From the NCBI RefSeq assembly GCF_900110505.1, contig NZ_FODZ01000001.1, positions 196,488 through 260,487 of the forward strand: a DNA stretch of 64,000 bases. Reading direction: 5' to 3'. Positions 26,976 through 35,712 of the stretch are shown here, in pieces. Every line of letters begins with the position of its first letter. The first letter of the stretch is position 1. The notes below the pieces were generated by a model that was given only the letters and a program-made list of their open reading frames with translations, did no database searches and was not told where the DNA came from. Both the position numbers and the translations under genes were made by a program. Source of the stretch: Luteibacter sp. UNC138MFCol5.1 (GTDB taxonomy: Bacteria > Pseudomonadota > Gammaproteobacteria > Xanthomonadales > Rhodanobacteraceae).

Positions 26976-27359
26976 CTATCGGCTCGCCGTGTCACCGGTC
27001 AACACGGTGCGTATGAGAACCAGAAGGTTTTCCGGATCGACCGGCTTACACAGGAATGCGTGAACGCCAAGCTGTGTCGCCTGCGCACGAGCTTCCGCCG
27101 TGCCGAACGCGGTCATGAGCACCACCGGGAGGTCCGGCCGCCGTGTCCGTACTTCGTGCAGGAGGCCCAAACCACTCATGCCCCGCATATGGAGGTCGCT
27201 GACGATGAAATCCGCCATGGGCAACCACTGCGACGCCAGCAGGTCTTCGGCGGCGCGGAAGGTCGCCACTGACATGCCGACGGAATCGAAGAAGGAGGCG
27301 ATGCTCTCCCGGACCTCGTCGTCGTCGTCCACAATGCACACGCGTGCCTGTGTAATCAC
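26976..27359 (-). CDS. single-domain response regulator
   Basis: This 127-residue protein is a bare receiver domain: acidic residues IVDDDDE, phosphorylatable Asp55 in VSDLHM, Thr in LMTAFG and Lys in FLCKP. There is no output domain. Stand-alone receivers act as phosphate sinks, relay intermediates or allosteric partners. The start is a GTG with GAGAGG upstream. It sits between the kinase gene (108-base gap) and the FixJ-type gene (nine-base gap). Confidence 0.93.
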   Translation of the reverse strand: MITQARVCIVDDDDEVRESIASFFDSVGMSVATFRAAEDLLASQWLPMADFIVSDLHMRGMSGLGLLHEVRTRRPDLPVVLMTAFGTAEARAQATQLGVHAFLCKPVDPENLLVLIRTVLTGDTASR

Positions 27360-27467
27360 AACCGTGTACCTCTCACGCCTTCCGCAACATGGTCTCCATC
27401 ATGGCGATTCCAGCTGTGAGGCCAATAACATCTAGATATGAGTAGCCGGGAGACCAGGAAGGACGGT

Positions 27468-29402
27468 TCAGGCTGGCAAGCTGAACGCCACGGTTGCCCC
27501 GGCGCCTTCATTGTTCTGGGCCCAGATGGTCCCGCCGCCGGCCTCGATAATGGTTCGGCAGATGGACAGTCCCATCCCCATCCCATCCGACTTCGTGGTA
27601 AAGAACGGTTCGAAGATCGTCGTTCCCTGCCCGTCCGGAAAGCCCGTCCCGCAGTCGCGCACGTGAACCGCCACGTCGCCAGCGGGAAGCACCTTCACGT
27701 AGACGCAAAGCTCTCGTGTCGATCCAGTCGAACTCACCATTGCCTGAATGCCGTTGATGATGAGGTTCACGAGCACCTGCTGAATTTGGACCCGGTCCGC
27801 CCTGACCTTCGGCACCGGGGCGACAGGACGATTCCAGACAATCTGGACCGCTTGAGCTGCCGCCTCACGCCGGGTAATTGAAAGTGCGCCGTCGATCAGG
27901 TCAAGAAGGTCCACGTCCTCGGCCTGCGGCTCGGCTTTTCGGGCCAGAGACCGGACCCGGCCGATGACTTCCGCCGCACGCGTTCCGTTTGAAACGATAC
28001 TCGCGAGGCACTTTTCCACTTCATCCAGGCGAGGCTCATCCCGATCGACCCACCGGCTAGCCGACTTCGCGTAGTTGATGATGGCGGTCAGTGGCTGGTT
28101 GACCTCATGCGCAATCGACGCGGCGAGTTGTCCAAGCATCGACACGCGCCCGGCATGTGCGAGTTCCGCCGAGGCTTGTTCAAAGCGCGCCCGAGCGTGA
28201 TTTCGCTCGGTAACGTCGAACGCCATCACCAGGACATGCGACCAGTCCCGGCTCTCTGGAAGGAGCGTTACCCTGAGGACGATGTCGGCAACCCTGCCGT
28301 GGAACGTTTTCAGGCGGGTCTCGGCTTCGACCGAGGTCTCACCGTCTGCGAGGGCAGCCAGGATGGTCGAGAACGCCCCCACACCGGACTCGAGATACCG
28401 TCCGCATAGATTCGCGCCAGCCAGCTCCTCCCGGTGTCGAACACCGAAGAGATCCGCGGCTGCCTGATTCGCATGGCGAATAACCCCGGCCTGTATTGCA
28501 GGCCCAACGATCTCAGGGTGGGACGCGAGCCAAGGGCGTAGGTCACCCGGCGGGGCTGCATGAAGCACCGCACCAACCGTTTGCGACCAGTCCGACTCCC
28601 ACATGGCAAAGCCGGCGGAGTCGAAGATCGCCCGGTACCGCCGCTCGGACGCAAGACGTTCGGTGTCCGAGCGAAGACGTGCGGTGAGGTCGGAACTCGA
28701 TTCGATGATGCCGACGGGGCGGCCTTCGGGGTCGCGACGAAGCAGCCACCGGCTTGCCAGTACCAGACGGGTACCGTCCCGGCGGTTGCGGACGACCTCG
28801 CCCGACCAGTGGCCGTCCGTTCGCAGGCATTCGTCCACGTCGGGATCATCGTATTCGCAACGCAGAAGCTCGCTGCTTTTCTTCCCCAGCGCTTCGTGTC
28901 GTGCCCAGCCGTAGAGAAGCTCGGCGCCCTCGTTCCAATAGAGGATAACGTCCTCGTTACTCCGGATGATGACCGTATCGTGCGAAAGCTCGAGAATACG
29001 CGCCTGCTCGCCGAGGGTGGTGCGCGAAGACCGGTCACGAAGCGACAGTAGCGTTGTGATTCCGATCGCCACCAGACTGACCACGAAGCGCGAATAGGCG
29101 CCGTTGGTCGGATGCGAAAGGTGCCCGGTCAGGAAGGCGGCGGTCGTCAGTACTCCGGCCGTGATGCCGCTGGCGATGACATAACGACCGCCGAGCGGCG
29201 CGACCACGAGCACTACCGCAATGTAGAGAACAGCTACCGCGCCGTCGAGCGACTGCCGCAAATCCAGCGCGAGGATACAAATCGCAAGCACGGTCGCCGC
29301 GAGCAATAGCGCAGGCCGGCGTGCAGCCGGAGAACGATTTCTGACGAGTGCAACCGTATTGTCCGCCAACATCGACCTGGCCATCAGCGAGCGTCGATGC
29401 AT
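27468..29402 (-). CDS. PAS-domain sensor histidine kinase
   Basis: This 644-residue kinase starts with four or so membrane segments in the first 120 residues (LLLAATVLAICILALDL and AVLYIAVVLVVAPLGG among them), followed by two PAS domains (about 130-250 and 255-400). The HisKA motif SIAHEVNQPLTAIINY carries the phosphorylated His, and the ATPase domain has NLIINGIQAM (N box), DCGTGFPDG and GMGMGLSICR. It resembles the FixL/TodS-like PAS kinases that pair with FixJ-type regulators. No receiver domain is attached. The exact start is unclear; Met7 and Met11 are alternatives. The signal is unknown. Confidence 0.92.
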   Translation of the reverse strand: MHRRSLMARSMLADNTVALVRNRSPAARRPALLLAATVLAICILALDLRQSLDGAVAVLYIAVVLVVAPLGGRYVIASGITAGVLTTAAFLTGHLSHPTNGAYSRFVVSLVAIGITTLLSLRDRSSRTTLGEQARILELSHDTVIIRSNEDVILYWNEGAELLYGWARHEALGKKSSELLRCEYDDPDVDECLRTDGHWSGEVVRNRRDGTRLVLASRWLLRRDPEGRPVGIIESSSDLTARLRSDTERLASERRYRAIFDSAGFAMWESDWSQTVGAVLHAAPPGDLRPWLASHPEIVGPAIQAGVIRHANQAAADLFGVRHREELAGANLCGRYLESGVGAFSTILAALADGETSVEAETRLKTFHGRVADIVLRVTLLPESRDWSHVLVMAFDVTERNHARARFEQASAELAHAGRVSMLGQLAASIAHEVNQPLTAIINYAKSASRWVDRDEPRLDEVEKCLASIVSNGTRAAEVIGRVRSLARKAEPQAEDVDLLDLIDGALSITRREAAAQAVQIVWNRPVAPVPKVRADRVQIQQVLVNLIINGIQAMVSSTGSTRELCVYVKVLPAGDVAVHVRDCGTGFPDGQGTTIFEPFFTTKSDGMGMGLSICRTIIEAGGGTIWAQNNEGAGATVAFSLPA

Positions 29403-29465
29403 TTTCGGCAGCCGGGTTTGCGGTGTCGCTCGCGAAATTGCGCCGAACTGTCGCCGGATTGCGGG

Positions 29466-30347
29466 TCAGCGGGACTTTCGCGAGCGAAACGCCTGCGGCG
29501 AGACACCGTAGGCCCGACGGAAGGCCACTGCGAAATGCCCGGGGTTCCCATACCCGCAATCCAACGCAACATCGGTGACGCTACGTGCTCGGTCGTCCAA
29601 CAGGACCCGGGCCCGCTCCATGCGGAGCCGTGTCAACCGCTGAAACGGTGTTTCGCCGAAGGTGTCCTTAAAGACCCTCAGGAAGTGGAACTTGCTCAAT
29701 CCGACTTCGGCGGCCAGTGCATCCAGGCTCAGATCAAACGAGAGGGAGGAGCGCATCAACCCATCGATTATCGCCATGCGCCCCGGATCGCGGCCAAGCG
29801 ATCCCATGGGACGAATCCGAGCGTGAAACTGAAGGAGATGGCTGGCCAGAAAATGTACGGCGGAGTCGGCGTAGAGGCTGGGCATTTTCAACTCGACCGC
29901 GCGGCGCAGACTCTGGAGTACGGATTCCACGACCGGGTCGGGAAAGGTCAGCTGGTGCGGCAGACGGATCTCCTCCGTCCACGAGGGATCGAGCTTCGCG
30001 ACGTCCGCAAGCGTCGAAGCAGGAATGTGCAGTTGCAAAGTCTCCTGGTCTCGCGCACCCCACCACCGAAGACTGACCTCCTCGCCGGGCGCAGTCATTC
30101 CGATGTCACCCTTGGCATAACGGGCGCGCTGCCACTTGCCGGCGTACAGGCCCTCGATCTCACAGCCTCCTCGTGTGACGAGCACGATGAGGTGGTCGTT
30201 AGTCGGTGCGGTGACAAGGCTCTCTACTTCGGTGGGTTCTTCGTAGCTGCGGAGCAGGAGGTCCCTCCATCCGAGCTCCCAGCTGCACAGCGACATACGT
30301 CCCTGAAGTGTCTGACTAGCGGCCACGCTCTGCGGTGAAATTGCCAT
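29466..30347 (-). CDS. AraC family transcriptional regulator
   Basis: This is a 293-residue regulator with an N-terminal cupin-like sensor domain and two C-terminal helix-turn-helix motifs (about 190-290): LDALAAEVGLSKFHFLRVFK and VTDVALDCGYGNPGHFAVAF. GGGGA precedes the ATG. It lies 63 bases from the kinase gene on the same strand and diverges from the esterase and SDR genes, which are its most likely targets. Confidence 0.92.
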   Translation of the reverse strand: MAISPQSVAASQTLQGRMSLCSWELGWRDLLLRSYEEPTEVESLVTAPTNDHLIVLVTRGGCEIEGLYAGKWQRARYAKGDIGMTAPGEEVSLRWWGARDQETLQLHIPASTLADVAKLDPSWTEEIRLPHQLTFPDPVVESVLQSLRRAVELKMPSLYADSAVHFLASHLLQFHARIRPMGSLGRDPGRMAIIDGLMRSSLSFDLSLDALAAEVGLSKFHFLRVFKDTFGETPFQRLTRLRMERARVLLDDRARSVTDVALDCGYGNPGHFAVAFRRAYGVSPQAFRSRKSR

Positions 30348-30594
30348 GTCGATGTCCCCGTGCCAACGCGCAGGGAGCGATCCCCTACCTAGATATTAGA
30401 TCCAACGGCGGATCGGCCCATCTTGTTCATTTCACGCCTGAATTCAGGTGTCTATGGACGCTTCGCGAGTGTCCCCCGGGCGTGTAACACCTAGGCATGA
30501 ATTGTCGGCAAGCGATTGCCTGAGCCTCAATGTTCTCGCCGACATTGGCACCAGCGGCCCTTGGCCCACGTGAACACTTCCCAGGAAAACCGCC

Positions 30595-31626
30595 ATGAAC
30601 CGCCTCACTAAAATCGCGTCCCTTCTCATTGGAGCAACTGTCATGACCCAGCCCGTTCTTGCCCAGGACATCGCAAACGACTCCCACCTCGACCCGCAGG
30701 TGAAGCAGTTCCTGGAAAAGATCAACAAGGACCCAAGCCCATTCTGGGAGCTTCCGCAGCCGAAGCCGCAAGACATTCTGACCGGCATCCAGGAGCAGAC
30801 CAAGGTCGACATGTCCGGCGTGACAACTTCCGAACGCACCATCACCCAGAACGGGCAGACAGTGAAGATCTACATCATGAAGCCCGATCACACCGCCCCT
30901 AAGCCGGGCGTCCTCCTCTTCATCCACGGCGGTGTCTGGATCGTAGGTAATTTTCAGAACCACCAGCGCATCCTGCGCGACCTCGTCGTCGGGTCCGGCC
31001 AGGTCGGTGTGTTCGTCGAATACACCCCGCTACCCCAGGCGAAGTTCCCGACTCAGCTCGAGCAGTCTTATGCCGTGCTGGAATGGATCGCCGCGAACGG
31101 CAAGGAACTCGGCGCCGATGGTAGCCGCATCACGGTCGCGGGCAACTCCGTCGGCGGCAACATGACTGCCGCGCTGACCCTCATGACCAAGGATCGTAAA
31201 GGCCCGAAGATCGACTACCAGGTCCTTCTCATCCCCGCTACCGACGCCAGCGTCGATACCGACTCGTATCACCAGTTTGCCACCGGTCACTTCCTCGCCC
31301 GTGACTTCATGAAGTACGGCTGGGACCTGTACGCACCGGACGCGAAAACCCGCGACAACCCGTACGTCTCGCCTCTGCGCGCTTCGAAGGAAGAGCTGAC
31401 TGGCCTGCCGCCGGCACTCGTCATCACCGCGGAGAACGACCCTCTTCGTGACGAAGGCGAAGCCTACGCCCGCAAGCTGAAGGAAGCAGGCAACACGGTC
31501 ACGGCCGTTCGCTATAACGGCACCATCCACGACTTCGTCTTCCTGAACGCGCTGCGCGAAGTCCCGTCGACGAAGGCTGCTCTTCAACAGATCAGCGACG
31601 GCATCCGAGAGCACAACGCGAAGTGA
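30595..31626 (+). CDS. exported alpha/beta-hydrolase, HSL-type esterase
   Basis: This 343-residue protein starts with a signal peptide (MNRLTKIASLLIGATVM, cut near VLAQD). The fold is that of hormone-sensitive-lipase-like esterases: HGG (111-113), nucleophile Ser185 in GNSVGGN, Asp282 in ENDPL and His312 in TIHDF. These cleave short-chain esters. It has AGGAAA before the start. It heads a rightward group with two SDR genes and is divergent from AraC, whose control is inferred from position. Confidence 0.92.
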   Translation: MNRLTKIASLLIGATVMTQPVLAQDIANDSHLDPQVKQFLEKINKDPSPFWELPQPKPQDILTGIQEQTKVDMSGVTTSERTITQNGQTVKIYIMKPDHTAPKPGVLLFIHGGVWIVGNFQNHQRILRDLVVGSGQVGVFVEYTPLPQAKFPTQLEQSYAVLEWIAANGKELGADGSRITVAGNSVGGNMTAALTLMTKDRKGPKIDYQVLLIPATDASVDTDSYHQFATGHFLARDFMKYGWDLYAPDAKTRDNPYVSPLRASKEELTGLPPALVITAENDPLRDEGEAYARKLKEAGNTVTAVRYNGTIHDFVFLNALREVPSTKAALQQISDGIREHNAK

Positions 31627-31758
31627 TGTCCAGGGCGCGCACTCCTGGGTGCGCGCCTCTCCTCTCGCGAAGACCGATGCACGGCGTCTCCGCGTCACAA
31701 GATCTTCGGTCCGATATCCGGAGATCGTCCTCTATCATCCTCCGAAGGAGCCAAGAGC

Positions 31759-32499
31759 ATGAGCAGCACCTCGAATAAGGTTGCCATCGTTACCGGTTCG
31801 TCGCGCGGCATCGGCGCGGAACTGGTTGTCCGACTCGCGCGCGACGGGTTCAAAGTCGTACTCAACTACTCCGGCAACGCCGAGGCGGCCAACAAGATTC
31901 TGGCGACGATCAAGGCAGCCGGCGGCGATGGCATCGCCGCACAGGCCGACGTCTCCGATCCGACGGCAGTCAAAGCGATGTTCGACGCCGCGGAATCCAC
32001 TTTCGGTGGCGTCGACGTGGTCATCAACTGCGCGGGCATCCTTACCCTCGCAAAGATCGAAGACTTCGATGACGCCACCTTCGACGAGGCCATGGCCGTC
32101 AACGTCAAGGGCACGTTCAACTCCTGCCGCGAAGCCGCCAGGCGGATTCGTAAGGGTGGCCGGATCATCAATTTCTCCACCAGCGTGATCGGCGTTCGCC
32201 TCCCCACCTACGGCGTTTACGCGGCGACCAAGGGCGCCGTCGAGGCCCTGACGTCGGTACTGGCCCAGGAAATGCGTGGTCGCGAAGTCAGCGTCAACGC
32301 GGTCGCGCCGGGCCCGGTGGCGACCGAACTATTCCTGCACGGCAAGAGCCCTGAACTGATCGACCATATGGCCAGGCTGAATCCCCTGGAGCGCCTCGGG
32401 CAGACGAACGACATCGCCAATGTGGTTTCGTTTCTGGCAGGTCCGGAAGGCGCCTGGATCAATGGTCAGACCATCCGCGCGAACGGCGGCATGTGCTGA
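31759..32499 (+). CDS. SDR family oxidoreductase (3-oxoacyl-ACP reductase type)
   Basis: This 246-residue classical SDR has TGSSRGIG (12-19), CAG (91-93) and Tyr154/Lys158 in YGVYAATK. Its ending, GAWINGQTIRANGGMC, is FabG-like. It matches the SDR at 15490-16230 along its whole length, with the same total size and active-site positions. It is followed by a second SDR gene as in that locus. GGAG precedes the ATG. Confidence 0.93.
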   Translation: MSSTSNKVAIVTGSSRGIGAELVVRLARDGFKVVLNYSGNAEAANKILATIKAAGGDGIAAQADVSDPTAVKAMFDAAESTFGGVDVVINCAGILTLAKIEDFDDATFDEAMAVNVKGTFNSCREAARRIRKGGRIINFSTSVIGVRLPTYGVYAATKGAVEALTSVLAQEMRGREVSVNAVAPGPVATELFLHGKSPELIDHMARLNPLERLGQTNDIANVVSFLAGPEGAWINGQTIRANGGMC

Positions 32500-32562
32500 A
32501 GACGCAACCGTGCGTGTTCAGGCCCGGCCGAGCCGTTGCCACCCCACCAGGGATCTCATCGT

Positions 32563-33465
32563 ATGAACAAGAAAATTATTCTGATTACCGGTGCGTCCAG
32601 CGGCTTCGGTCGCCTCGCCGCAGAAGCTCTGGCAAGGGCGGGACACACCGTCTACGCGTCGATGCGCGACGTAGCCGGCCGCAACGCAAGGAACGTCGCG
32701 GAATTGGCGGAAACGTCTCGCCTCGACGGTATCGATATCCGCGCGATCGAGCTCGACGTCCAGTCGGAGTCATCCATCGAATCCGCGGTGAGCAAGATCA
32801 TCGCCGACAGCGGCAAGATCGACGTGATGGTTCACAATGCCGGCCACATGGTCTTCGGTCCCGCTGAAGCGTTCACACCCGAACAATTCGCGGAGCAATA
32901 TGACGTAAACGTCTTGGGTACGCAGCGGGTTAATCGAGCGGTCCTGCCGCATATGCGCGCCGCGAAACAGGGACTCTTGCTCTGGATCTCAAGCAGCAGT
33001 TCCGCCGGCGGGACGCCACCGTATCTGGCGCCGTACTTCGCCGCCAAGGCGGCGATGGATTCCCTGGCGGTGGTTTACGCCCGTGAACTCGTGCGCTGGG
33101 GCATCGAAACAACCATCGTCGTCCCCGGCGCCTTTACGAAGGGCACGAACCACTTCGCACATTCCGGCCGGCCGGGAGACAAGGCGCGTCTTGCCGAATA
33201 CGAAGCCGGCCCGTACAAGGCTTTCGGCGAACAGGTGATGAAGGCGTTCTCGGAGATCGTCCCCGAAGACGCCGACCCCTCCGGTGTTGCAGCCGAGATG
33301 GTGCGGGTCGTCGACCTACCCTTCGGCAGCCGGCCATTCCGCGTCCATTACGATCCCACCGAAGATGGCGCGAGCATCAGCTTTCCGGTGATCGATCGGC
33401 TGCGTGCAGAGATGCTGCACCGGGTTGGTTTTCCCGATCTGCTCAAGCCGGCCAATCTAGCTTAA
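32563..33465 (+). CDS. SDR family oxidoreductase
   Basis: This 300-residue SDR has TGASSGFG (9-16), HNAGH (91-95) and Tyr158/Lys162 in YFAAK, with the ending RVGFPDLLKPANLA. It is clearly paralogous to the gene at 14581-15477 and keeps the same partner and order. The ATG at 32563 starts the Rossmann strand at the normal place; the open frame begins nine codons earlier with a TTG. It is the last gene before the radical SAM gene. Confidence 0.93.
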   Translation: MNKKIILITGASSGFGRLAAEALARAGHTVYASMRDVAGRNARNVAELAETSRLDGIDIRAIELDVQSESSIESAVSKIIADSGKIDVMVHNAGHMVFGPAEAFTPEQFAEQYDVNVLGTQRVNRAVLPHMRAAKQGLLLWISSSSSAGGTPPYLAPYFAAKAAMDSLAVVYARELVRWGIETTIVVPGAFTKGTNHFAHSGRPGDKARLAEYEAGPYKAFGEQVMKAFSEIVPEDADPSGVAAEMVRVVDLPFGSRPFRVHYDPTEDGASISFPVIDRLRAEMLHRVGFPDLLKPANLA

Positions 33466-33632
33466 GAGGTTCAATAGTCGGCGCCGTCGCGCCGCCGCTC
33501 CCGGGCTCCCCGGAACTAGGCCTGACGTAATACGCGGACCATCTTGAGAGCAGCGCTTTTCTAGCAGGCGTCATGATGGCTGCGGAAAGCCTCATGTCGT
33601 GACAGGAAGAGTGATTGGCGCTCTCCCGACGT

Positions 33633-34715
33633 TCAGAACAACTCCCCCTGCGGCGAAAACACCCGCGGCGCCACGAACCTCGACGTATCCAGCACGGTAT
33701 CCCACGCCCGATGCAGCCCGGCCTTGCGCGCTGCGACCTGCACGCGCTTGCGGATGATGTCCGCGAAGACGCCCTGGCCGCGCATGCGCGTGGCGAAGTT
33801 GCTGTCGTAGTCCTTGCCGCCGTTCATCTGCTGGATGAGGCTCATGATGTGCGTGGCGCGGTCGGGGTAGTGGAGCTCGAGCCATTCGCGGAACAGCTGC
33901 TTGAGTTCGTGTGGCAGGCGGATGCAGGTGTAGCCGATCGATCTGGCGCCGTTGGCTCCGGCTTGCTCGATGATCGCTTCGAGGTCCTTCTCGTTCAGTG
34001 CCGGGATGATGGGTGCGACGAGCACACCGACGGGCACGCCGGCTTGAGCGAGCGTCTCGACCGCTTTCATGCGACGGTGGGGCGCGCTCGCGCGCGGTTC
34101 GAGTTTCGCGGCGAGCCGGTTGTCCAGCGAGTTGATCGAGATGAACACCTGCACGAGGTTGCGCTGGGCCATCGGCACCAGGATGTCGAGGTCGCGTTCG
34201 ACCAGCGCGTTCTTGGTGACGATGGTGCACGGATGGTTGCACTCGTTGAGCAGCGCCAGCGCGGCGCGCGTGAGCCGCCAGGTCTTTTCGATCGGCTGGT
34301 ACGGGTCGGTGTTGCTGCCGATGTTGATCGGCTTGCAGACGTAGCTGCGCTTCGAGAGCTCGTCGCGAAGGATCGACTCGAGGTTCGTCTTGGCGAACAG
34401 CTTCGTTTCGAAGTCGAGGCCGGGCGAGAGGTTGAGGTACGCGTGCGACGGGCGGGCGTAGCAGTAGATGCAGCCGTGCTCGCAGCCGCGGTATGGGTTC
34501 GTCGCGTGGTCGAAGCCGACGTCGGGCGAATCGTTCCGGGTGATGACGCTCCGGGCCAGTTCCTCGCGCACCTCGGTGGCAGGTCGGCGATCATCTTCTT
34601 CGCGGTGCCAGCCGTCGTCCTCGGCCTGATGGCGCGTGGATTCGAAGCGGCCCTCCGGGTTGGAGGCGGCGCCTCGGCCCTTGTGCAGGCGGGTCATAGG
34701 AATCGGCTGGGACAT
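33633..34715 (-). CDS. radical SAM protein, PA0069/SplB-like family
   Basis: This 360-residue protein has the radical SAM cluster motif CEHGCIYCYARP, preceded by HKGRGAASNPEGRFE as in the PA0069 family, which is often annotated near SplB. The three cysteines should hold a 4Fe-4S cluster cleaving S-adenosylmethionine; the substrate is unknown. The start is uncertain: GTG 34763, ATG 34715 and ATG 34697 are all in frame and none has a good ribosome-binding site. The last 180 bases recur as a fragment at 25009-25188, so this gene marks the right edge of an inserted segment. Confidence 0.88.
   Translation of the reverse strand: MSQPIPMTRLHKGRGAASNPEGRFESTRHQAEDDGWHREEDDRRPATEVREELARSVITRNDSPDVGFDHATNPYRGCEHGCIYCYARPSHAYLNLSPGLDFETKLFAKTNLESILRDELSKRSYVCKPINIGSNTDPYQPIEKTWRLTRAALALLNECNHPCTIVTKNALVERDLDILVPMAQRNLVQVFISINSLDNRLAAKLEPRASAPHRRMKAVETLAQAGVPVGVLVAPIIPALNEKDLEAIIEQAGANGARSIGYTCIRLPHELKQLFREWLELHYPDRATHIMSLIQQMNGGKDYDSNFATRMRGQGVFADIIRKRVQVAARKAGLHRAWDTVLDTSRFVAPRVFSPQGELF
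33637..33816. repeat. 180-base direct repeat, right copy
   Basis: This is the intact 3' end of the radical SAM gene and the partner of 25009-25188. The copies have the same orientation and are 8628 bases apart, as expected for a target duplicated on insertion or for flanks of a duplicated segment. Confidence 0.85.
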
Positions 34716-34729
34716 CGTACAAATGTACG
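34716..34729. promoter_or_regulatory. palindrome at the start of the radical SAM gene
   Basis: CGTACAAATGTACG is a perfect 6-base inverted repeat with a two-base centre, adjacent to the ATG of the radical SAM gene and 134 bases before the divergent hydrolase. It could be an operator; which regulator would bind is not known. Confidence 0.35.
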
Positions 34730-34862
34730 TTACCGCCGTCTCAGATTGCGCGATATCCGTCACGGCCGCGGTGGATTCCGCAAGCCGACCGCCAAAACGG
34801 ACAAGGCAGGGATATGGACCGGATGGTCCAATCCGCTACCCCCACCCACAAGGAGACAGACG

Positions 34863-35627
34863 ATGACCCGTTCCCTGCTGCGTGCCGCCATGGTGGCCGC
34901 CCTTGCCGTCAGCCCGGCCGCCTTCGCCGCCGATAAGCCGACCGTCGTGCTCGTGCACGGCGCGCTCGCGGATGCCTCGAGCTGGAGCGGCGTGATCGAA
35001 CAGCTGCACAAGGACGGCTACACCGTGATCGCCGCGGCGAACCCGCTGCGTAGCGTGAAGACCGACGCCGCGTCGATCGCCGACGTGGTCAAGAGCGTCA
35101 AGGGTCCGGTCGTGCTCGTCGGTCATTCGTACGGCGGCTCGGTCATCACCGAGGCGGCCGAAGGCCAGTCCAACGTGAAGTCGCTGGTCTATGTCGCCGC
35201 GTTCTCGCCCGATGTCGGCGAGTCGGCCGCCGGACTCTCCGGCAAGTTCCCGGGCAGCACGCTGGGTTCGGTGCTGACGCCGGTGCCGCTGACGGGTGGT
35301 GGCAAGGATCTCTACGTGATCCAGGACAAGTTCCCGGAGCAGTTCGCTGCCGACGTGCCGAAGAAGCAGGCGACGATCATGGCCGCGGAACAGCGTCCGA
35401 TCACCGAGGAAGCATTGAACGAAGCCGAGACGGCGGCGGCGTGGAAGCACATTCCGTCGTGGCACATCTACGGTTCGAAGGACAAGAACATTCCGCCGGC
35501 GTCGATGAAGTTCATGGCCGAGCGTGCGAAGTCGAAGGAGACCGTGGTGGTCGAGGGCGCCTCGCACGTCGTGATGATCTCGCATCCGGACAAGGTCGCG
35601 AAGATCATCGAAGACGCGGCGAAGTAA
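34863..35627 (+). CDS. exported alpha/beta-hydrolase
   Basis: This 254-residue protein has a signal peptide (cut near AAFAADK) and a compact alpha/beta-hydrolase domain: VHGALADASSW, nucleophile Ser89 in VGHSYGGS, acid in GSKDKNI and His in EGASHVVM. The lid is short. Similar small hydrolases are often called epoxide-hydrolase-like or salicylate-esterase-like, but the substrate is unknown. AAGGAGA is well placed upstream. It diverges from the radical SAM gene and is convergent with the transporter gene. Confidence 0.9.
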   Translation: MTRSLLRAAMVAALAVSPAAFAADKPTVVLVHGALADASSWSGVIEQLHKDGYTVIAAANPLRSVKTDAASIADVVKSVKGPVVLVGHSYGGSVITEAAEGQSNVKSLVYVAAFSPDVGESAAGLSGKFPGSTLGSVLTPVPLTGGGKDLYVIQDKFPEQFAADVPKKQATIMAAEQRPITEEALNEAETAAAWKHIPSWHIYGSKDKNIPPASMKFMAERAKSKETVVVEGASHVVMISHPDKVAKIIEDAAK

Positions 35628-35672
35628 TTCCGCACTTGGTCGCCGAAGCCCCGAGGGCTTCGACGACCGGGG

Positions 35673-35702
35673 CCGTCACCCCGGCGTTCGCCGGGGTGAC
35701 GG
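35673..35702. terminator. hairpin between convergent genes
   Basis: CCGTCACCCCGG and CCGGGGTGACGG pair perfectly over 12 bases with a six-base loop. It lies between two converging genes, so it may end transcription from both sides. The GTCACCCCGGCG sequence is a frequent intergenic hairpin in this lineage as far as I know, so it may also be a repeat. Confidence 0.6.
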
Positions 35703-35712
35703 TGACGTACGA

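Noticed and set aside
25189-33636. Insertion sequence or prophage as source of the 8.6-kb segment
   Set aside because: No transposase, integrase, phage gene or terminal inverted repeat was seen within or beside it.
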